Below, piece after piece: positions 60,050-64,000 of a stretch of 64,000 nucleotides of DNA. The position numbers and the translations under genes were made by a program. Numbering within the stretch: position 1 is the stretch's first letter; each line of letters begins with the position of its first letter. The notes beneath the pieces were generated by a model that made no database searches, had not been told where the DNA came from, and saw nothing but the letters and a program-made list of their open reading frames with translations. The stretch is from Spodoptera frugiperda (taxonomy: Eukaryota; Arthropoda; Insecta; Lepidoptera; Noctuidae), in assembly GCF_023101765.2 (NCBI RefSeq), contig NC_064219.1, positions 10,891,774-10,955,773 on the forward strand. The letters are read 5' to 3'.

Positions 60050-60649
60050 TTACAAATATTTGAACATGAAAGTCTTTGTGGACTTGACAGTATTGATCTG
60101 TGCCAAACTCTCGGGTTTTGGCATCGGTGGGGGCGGTGGGGGTGGAGGTCCTGATTGGACACTATTAGTTACTGGCACTGGGTTTTGAATCTTAATACTG
60201 ATATTTACAGGTTCACTATTTAAAATACGGGTTCCATATATTGAAACTGGAGGGCAAACTTCATAACCCAATTTGGCGTAAAAGTTTTCCTGCCCTTTTG
60301 TTGATAAATGAAGCATTTTTAATTTCAACATGCTTTTACAATATTCTTCAACTTGTCTCATTAGGTAGCTACCTAGTTTTTTGCCTCTCATAGATTTACT
60401 TATAACTACAGTTTCTATAAAACAGCTTTCTGGTATACTGGGTATTGGAGTCAATTTACAATGTCCCAGTAGGTGCTTTTTTTCATTGATGAGAATTAAA
60501 CTGGTCGGCAAATTGTCGCATGATGCTTGAAGCGACATCATCCGAGCTGTCTCACTCCGTGGCCACTCATCGTTGATTAGTTCACAACATGGCTTCAAAT
60601 ACTGGGGGTTTTCGTGTAAACGTAATACTTGAAGGTCTTCTATGTCCAT
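60050..60649 (-). CDS. NAA80: N-alpha-acetyltransferase 80 (actin N-terminal acetyltransferase)
   Basis: Single-exon ORF of 199 aa. Known NAA80 acetylates the processed acidic N-terminus of actin in the cytosol. A GNAT fold is visible: the N-terminal segment CCELINDEWPRS matches the family signature (ELINDQWPRS in human), the strand FIETVVISK leads into the acetyl-CoA loop MRGKKLGSYLM (about residues 88-98), and the segment KMLHLSTKGQENFYAKLGYE (about 112-131) is the conserved C-terminal half. A polyproline stretch (eight prolines near residue 170) matches the profilin-binding proline-rich segment of this family. Length is normal for insects. It is divergent from EEF1AKMT1, with starts 1.2 kb apart. 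An AATAAA signal is at 59946-59951 on the minus strand. Confidence 0.93.
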   Translation of the reverse strand: MDIEDLQVLRLHENPQYLKPCCELINDEWPRSETARMMSLQASCDNLPTSLILINEKKHLLGHCKLTPIPSIPESCFIETVVISKSMRGKKLGSYLMRQVEEYCKSMLKLKMLHLSTKGQENFYAKLGYEVCPPVSIYGTRILNSEPVNISIKIQNPVPVTNSVQSGPPPPPPPPMPKPESLAQINTVKSTKTFMFKYL

Positions 60650-61839
60650 TTTTAAGTCTGAAAAGAAAGAATGGGTGTTTGGCAGTGTTTGGTAAAATTA
60701 TAATTTTACTTTTGCAACCCAATCAATTCTCTGTCTTTGACAAGTGAATAACAAATTGACAATGACAACAAGCTCACAAATGTCAAAACTTAGATAGAGG
60801 TTATAATTTAAACTTTATATTTTTTCTACAGCTGCTGCTGTAAAATAGCTCTCAAACTATTCATGATAAAACAACCAAGAATACTTACAAATTAATCAAA
60901 ATCCATTTCTAAAGCTATACTTCACATTGGCACGGAATTTGTGAACTTTATCTGGTAAATGTTTGATGCATATTGTGGTGAGCGGGGACGGGCACAAACT
61001 AACCTATTTATAGCTGTCACACGCATGTTCTAAGCAGTCACTACTGCAGAGCACGTCTGTTATAGTATGATCTAACTTATTACGACATTAAGAGTAAAAG
61101 TAGCTAAATATAATTTGATTAGATAATGCAGAATGCTCACAGACATTGCCTCTAATCTAGATCGACTTTGTTTTGCTTTCAGTTACTTATATGTTTCTGT
61201 AATATGATTAGAAAGAAATCATAAATAAAGTATAATATTCATGACTTACCATGCTTTTACTAAGGATGAAATAATTAAAGATTACGATTTTATTCTAAAA
61301 TATAAACTTCACATTAAATTATACTCACTTACATTAATATTTGCTATCAATATCAGATTATACTCATATCAGTTATTCATCACATTTTATTGAAGTCATT
61401 GTTTCAAAATAAATTCTGACTAGTCTCATAAGTTTAACAATTGTAAACCCACCTATAGACTATACAATTGTATTCCATCAATATTTGATTTGGAAACATA
61501 TTATAAAATATAGAAAATAAAATATAGAAAACTAAAATTCTTACAGAATAAATATTTTAATTTTATGTAAAAAATCCTAGCTGATGGTTTTCTGGGTACA
61601 GTAAAAAATTACAATAACATTAACATCTAATTTTTCAATTCTGATTTTGCAACAAGTACTTATAATCAGGTTTCCAAATACATGAAAACAATGTAGAACA
61701 GTTTTATGTTTGTATAATAGAAATAATATAATTCTGCAAAGTCGGTATATGGATGCTAAGTCTACTTCCTCGACTTTAGTTACTTAAGGTGATGTCAAAT
61801 CCTTATTTAGTTGATACTTTCTGGACAGGTCATTGAGTC
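60650..61839. other. Divergent intergenic region NAA80 / EEF1AKMT1
   Basis: About 1.2 kb of unique-looking AT-rich DNA between two outward-facing starts, apparently free of repeats, unlike the rest of the window. Expected to hold both promoters; no specific element can be named. Confidence 0.5.
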
Positions 61840-63124
61840 ATGGATGCTGACGATGATGTACCTGCACTCTCTGCGGAGACATTCGCAGCCCTCCAGGAGT
61901 TCTATGCTGAGCAGCAGAAGCGACAGGAGATACTTGACAAGCTAGAAGCTGATAATAAGCTTAAAGAAAATATTCTGTTTGATGAAAATTGGGTAAGGAG
62001 ATGTAATTGATAACACTCATGCATATTATTATTTTCTTTAAGCTAGTAGTCAATAGTATACTTTGTTCTAATTATAAATCACTCCCTTTTGGCTAATTGA
62101 ACAGTATTCCAAATAGTGAAAATTAGAAATACAAATTATATCCTAACTCTACTTAGCAAATGAGCTAGACTTCTTGGTCTACATACCTGATTGATAGCAA
62201 TAGTCTCATTTACTATGGGACTAGTAACTAGGGAAAAGCAACTAATCTTGACAGTTGCCATAACAACAGATTATATCGCTGTTACAGCAACTGAGCCAGT
62301 TCTGGTACGACGAGACAACAGTGCAGGCCCTAGTACGTGTCGTGGATAAGACACTGGGCGCAGGGGGGCGCGTAGCGCTCATTTCCTGCCCCACACTGTT
62401 CGTGCCAGTCAAGCGACAAGTGGGAGATAGGGCTACAGGTACACCACAGATTACACAGCTACAGCTTATTATTTATATCTATTATGGGTTTTGTAACTGA
62501 ACTGTTTAAAACAGTGACAATTGTTACTTGAAACTAATCCAGCTTCTTTCTAAACTCAACTACTGAATCGATTTTCAAGGTTTAGTATAGATATTTTCAT
62601 TTTATTTTATTATGTTCTGACTGACATTCATAAAGTGCAAAGGAAATTCAGTCCAAATTAAAATGAAGTATTACACATCCAGATAGATGAAGATAGGCAA
62701 AATATACCCCATACAATACAGTAATAATAATTAATACACTTTAATTTAATAATAACACTTACCATTAAATTTGTTTCCAGTGACGCTGTTAGAATACGAC
62801 CGTCGTTTCGAAGTGCATGCTCCAGACTTTGTGTTCTACGACTACAACTGTCCAGACAAGTTGCCTCCAGAACTCCTTGGCTCCTACGACCTGGTGGTGG
62901 CAGATCCTCCCTTCCTCTCCGAAGAGTGCATCACTAAGACTTCACAGACTATTAAACTTATGGCCAAGGATAAAATAATAGTGTGTACAGGAGCCATAAT
63001 GAAAGACAAAGTGAAGGAACTGTTAGGACTCAATTTGTGTGAGTTCCAACCTCATCATAGAAACAACTTGGCCAATGAATTCTCTTGTTACGCTAATTTC
63101 GAATTGGATGACATTTTGAGATGA
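61840..63124 (+). CDS. EEF1AKMT1: EEF1A lysine methyltransferase 1 (N6AMT2-like)
   Basis: Three exons, 61840-61992, 62288-62438 and 62781-63124, give 215 aa, against 214 in human. The known orthologue methylates a lysine of translation elongation factor eEF1A in the cytosol. The N-terminus ALQEFYAEQQ matches the family. Exon 2 holds the LSQFWYDE motif and the Gly-rich SAM-binding strand (GAGGRVALISCPT). Exon 3 holds the catalytic-type motif DLVVADPPFLSEEC (family form ADPPYLSEEC), then CTGAIM and the closing segment LANEFSCYANFE. Phases 0 and 1 are consistent, and no key motif is missing. Confidence 0.95.
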
Positions 63125-63258
63125 TTCTTTCATTTGTTTATTTATTTTTAAGTGTATCGGTGTAATGGCATTTATTGTCCTAAGTGTACAATATTTATAC
63201 GAGTATGTTACTACATAATGTATACAACATAGTTGGCTAAGACAAGAATTAAAATATA

Positions 63259-63264
63259 AATAAA
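63259..63264 (+). promoter_or_regulatory. Poly(A) signal of EEF1AKMT1
   Basis: AATAAA about 135 nt after the stop codon. Confidence 0.5.
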
Positions 63265-63309
63265 TATTTAAGAAAGATTTTTTACTCTTTTTATTTATTA
63301 GTGACATAA

Positions 63310-63548
63310 CATCTGTGGTAAGCAATCGCCGACGCCCATGGACACCCGAAAAACTAGAGGCGTTACAAGTGCGTTGCCGTCCATTTGGGGGTTAGGAATT
63401 GAAGGGTTGTTGGGGAATCGGGGATTGGGAAAGGGGGTAATTGGGCCTACACGACGCAAGCGTTGTTTCACGTCAGTTTTCTGTGAGACCGTGGTATTGC
63501 TCCGGCCGAGCAGGCCCATTCGTGCCGAAGCATGGCTCTCCCACACTT
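63310..63548 (+). mobile_element. Non-LTR 3'-end repeat after EEF1AKMT1
   Basis: Same family as 30118-30432, without its first 60 bp, starting about 45 bp after the EEF1AKMT1 poly(A) signal. Confidence 0.65.
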
Positions 63549-64000
63549 AATATTTGCTTAAATGTTCAAGAGTACATTCGGTCTATTTGAAATAATTTGA
63601 ACCTGTAATGATAGATGAATAATAATAAATAAATTTTGACTTGTAACAGAGGATATCAAAGCAATAAAACAACACATTTGTAAAACATTCCCGTTTTATT
63701 GTTCATCTTAACAAAACTAATATATTTGTTACATTATGCTGGTAAACACTCAACTCTATTACTTCTCTCAATTTGATAATATTCATTGCAATTTATTAGT
63801 CTACGATTAAAATTATTAACAACCCAGGGACAGAAGTGTGACGACCTACCTTTACCCGACTATACAACAAAAGAGGGGTATTGTGTTTATTATGTACACA
63901 ATAATTATTCAATTAGTTGAATATTATACTAATTAAAAATAAGCAAGGCGTCACACTAATTATCCGTAAAATACATATTTAATACATTTTTTCATATATA
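63549..64000. other. Downstream of EEF1AKMT1, no gene seen
   Basis: AT-rich. An AATAAA on the minus strand near 63690 (TTTTATTGTTCATC on plus) may end a convergent gene that lies beyond the window. Confidence 0.35.

Overview
The window is nuclear DNA of a moth or butterfly (Lepidoptera), probably a noctuid-like moth. The evidence is AT-rich DNA with GT-AG introns, tRNA-derived SINEs, Helitron-like elements ending in CTAG, Tc1/mariner, hAT and GGGGCC-terminal DNA transposons, non-LTR retrotransposon 3' ends, and conserved single-copy metazoan genes. All genes were assembled by eye from splice sites, reading frame and remembered protein families; no database was searched.

Layout. 60-37368 (+) is a 21-exon RRP5/PDCD11 gene (ribosome biogenesis, S1 repeats plus a C-terminal HAT array, 1,248 aa predicted). 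Its introns carry most of the mobile DNA, including a Tc1 copy (19.5-21.1 kb), a 172-bp minisatellite (22.4-23.3 kb) and a 3.8-kb GGGGCC-terminal DNA transposon with a long open transposase exon (31.9-35.7 kb). 60050-60649 (-) is NAA80 (actin N-terminal acetyltransferase). 61840-63124 (+) is EEF1AKMT1 (eEF1A lysine methyltransferase), divergent from NAA80.

The most unusual content is a family of minus-strand genes for nuclear-type coiled-coil proteins. Gene A (8694-19143) is interleaved with RRP5: its last exon lies in RRP5 intron 8, its middle exon in intron 9, and its first coding exon is antisense to RRP5 exon 17. In that overlap each antisense codon is the exact reverse complement of an RRP5 codon. 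Gene B (39714-40640), just downstream of RRP5, has the same three-exon, phase-0 structure. Its first exon aligns without gaps to the antisense exon of A (15 of 42 residues, plus 17 identical bases across the ATG and splice acceptor). The plus strand of B exon 1 still resembles RRP5 exon 17. Flanking blocks match in the same order (about 6.9-25.8 kb against 37.9-42.7 kb). I infer that an ORF born antisense to a conserved ribosome-biogenesis exon was duplicated in tandem and so freed from the overlap.

Three further minus-strand genes follow. C1 (47156-47919) and C2 (53344-54107) are near-identical twins inside a roughly 6-kb direct duplication (43.2-49.3 and 50.1-55.7 kb). D (55689-56651) has a final exon of the same length (308 nt) and entry phase as C. 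A to D all carry a basic Pro-Lys/Arg-rich motif at the start of the last exon, followed by charged coiled coil. The function of the family is unknown.

The remaining sequence is introns, intergenic DNA and transposon debris, listed region by region.
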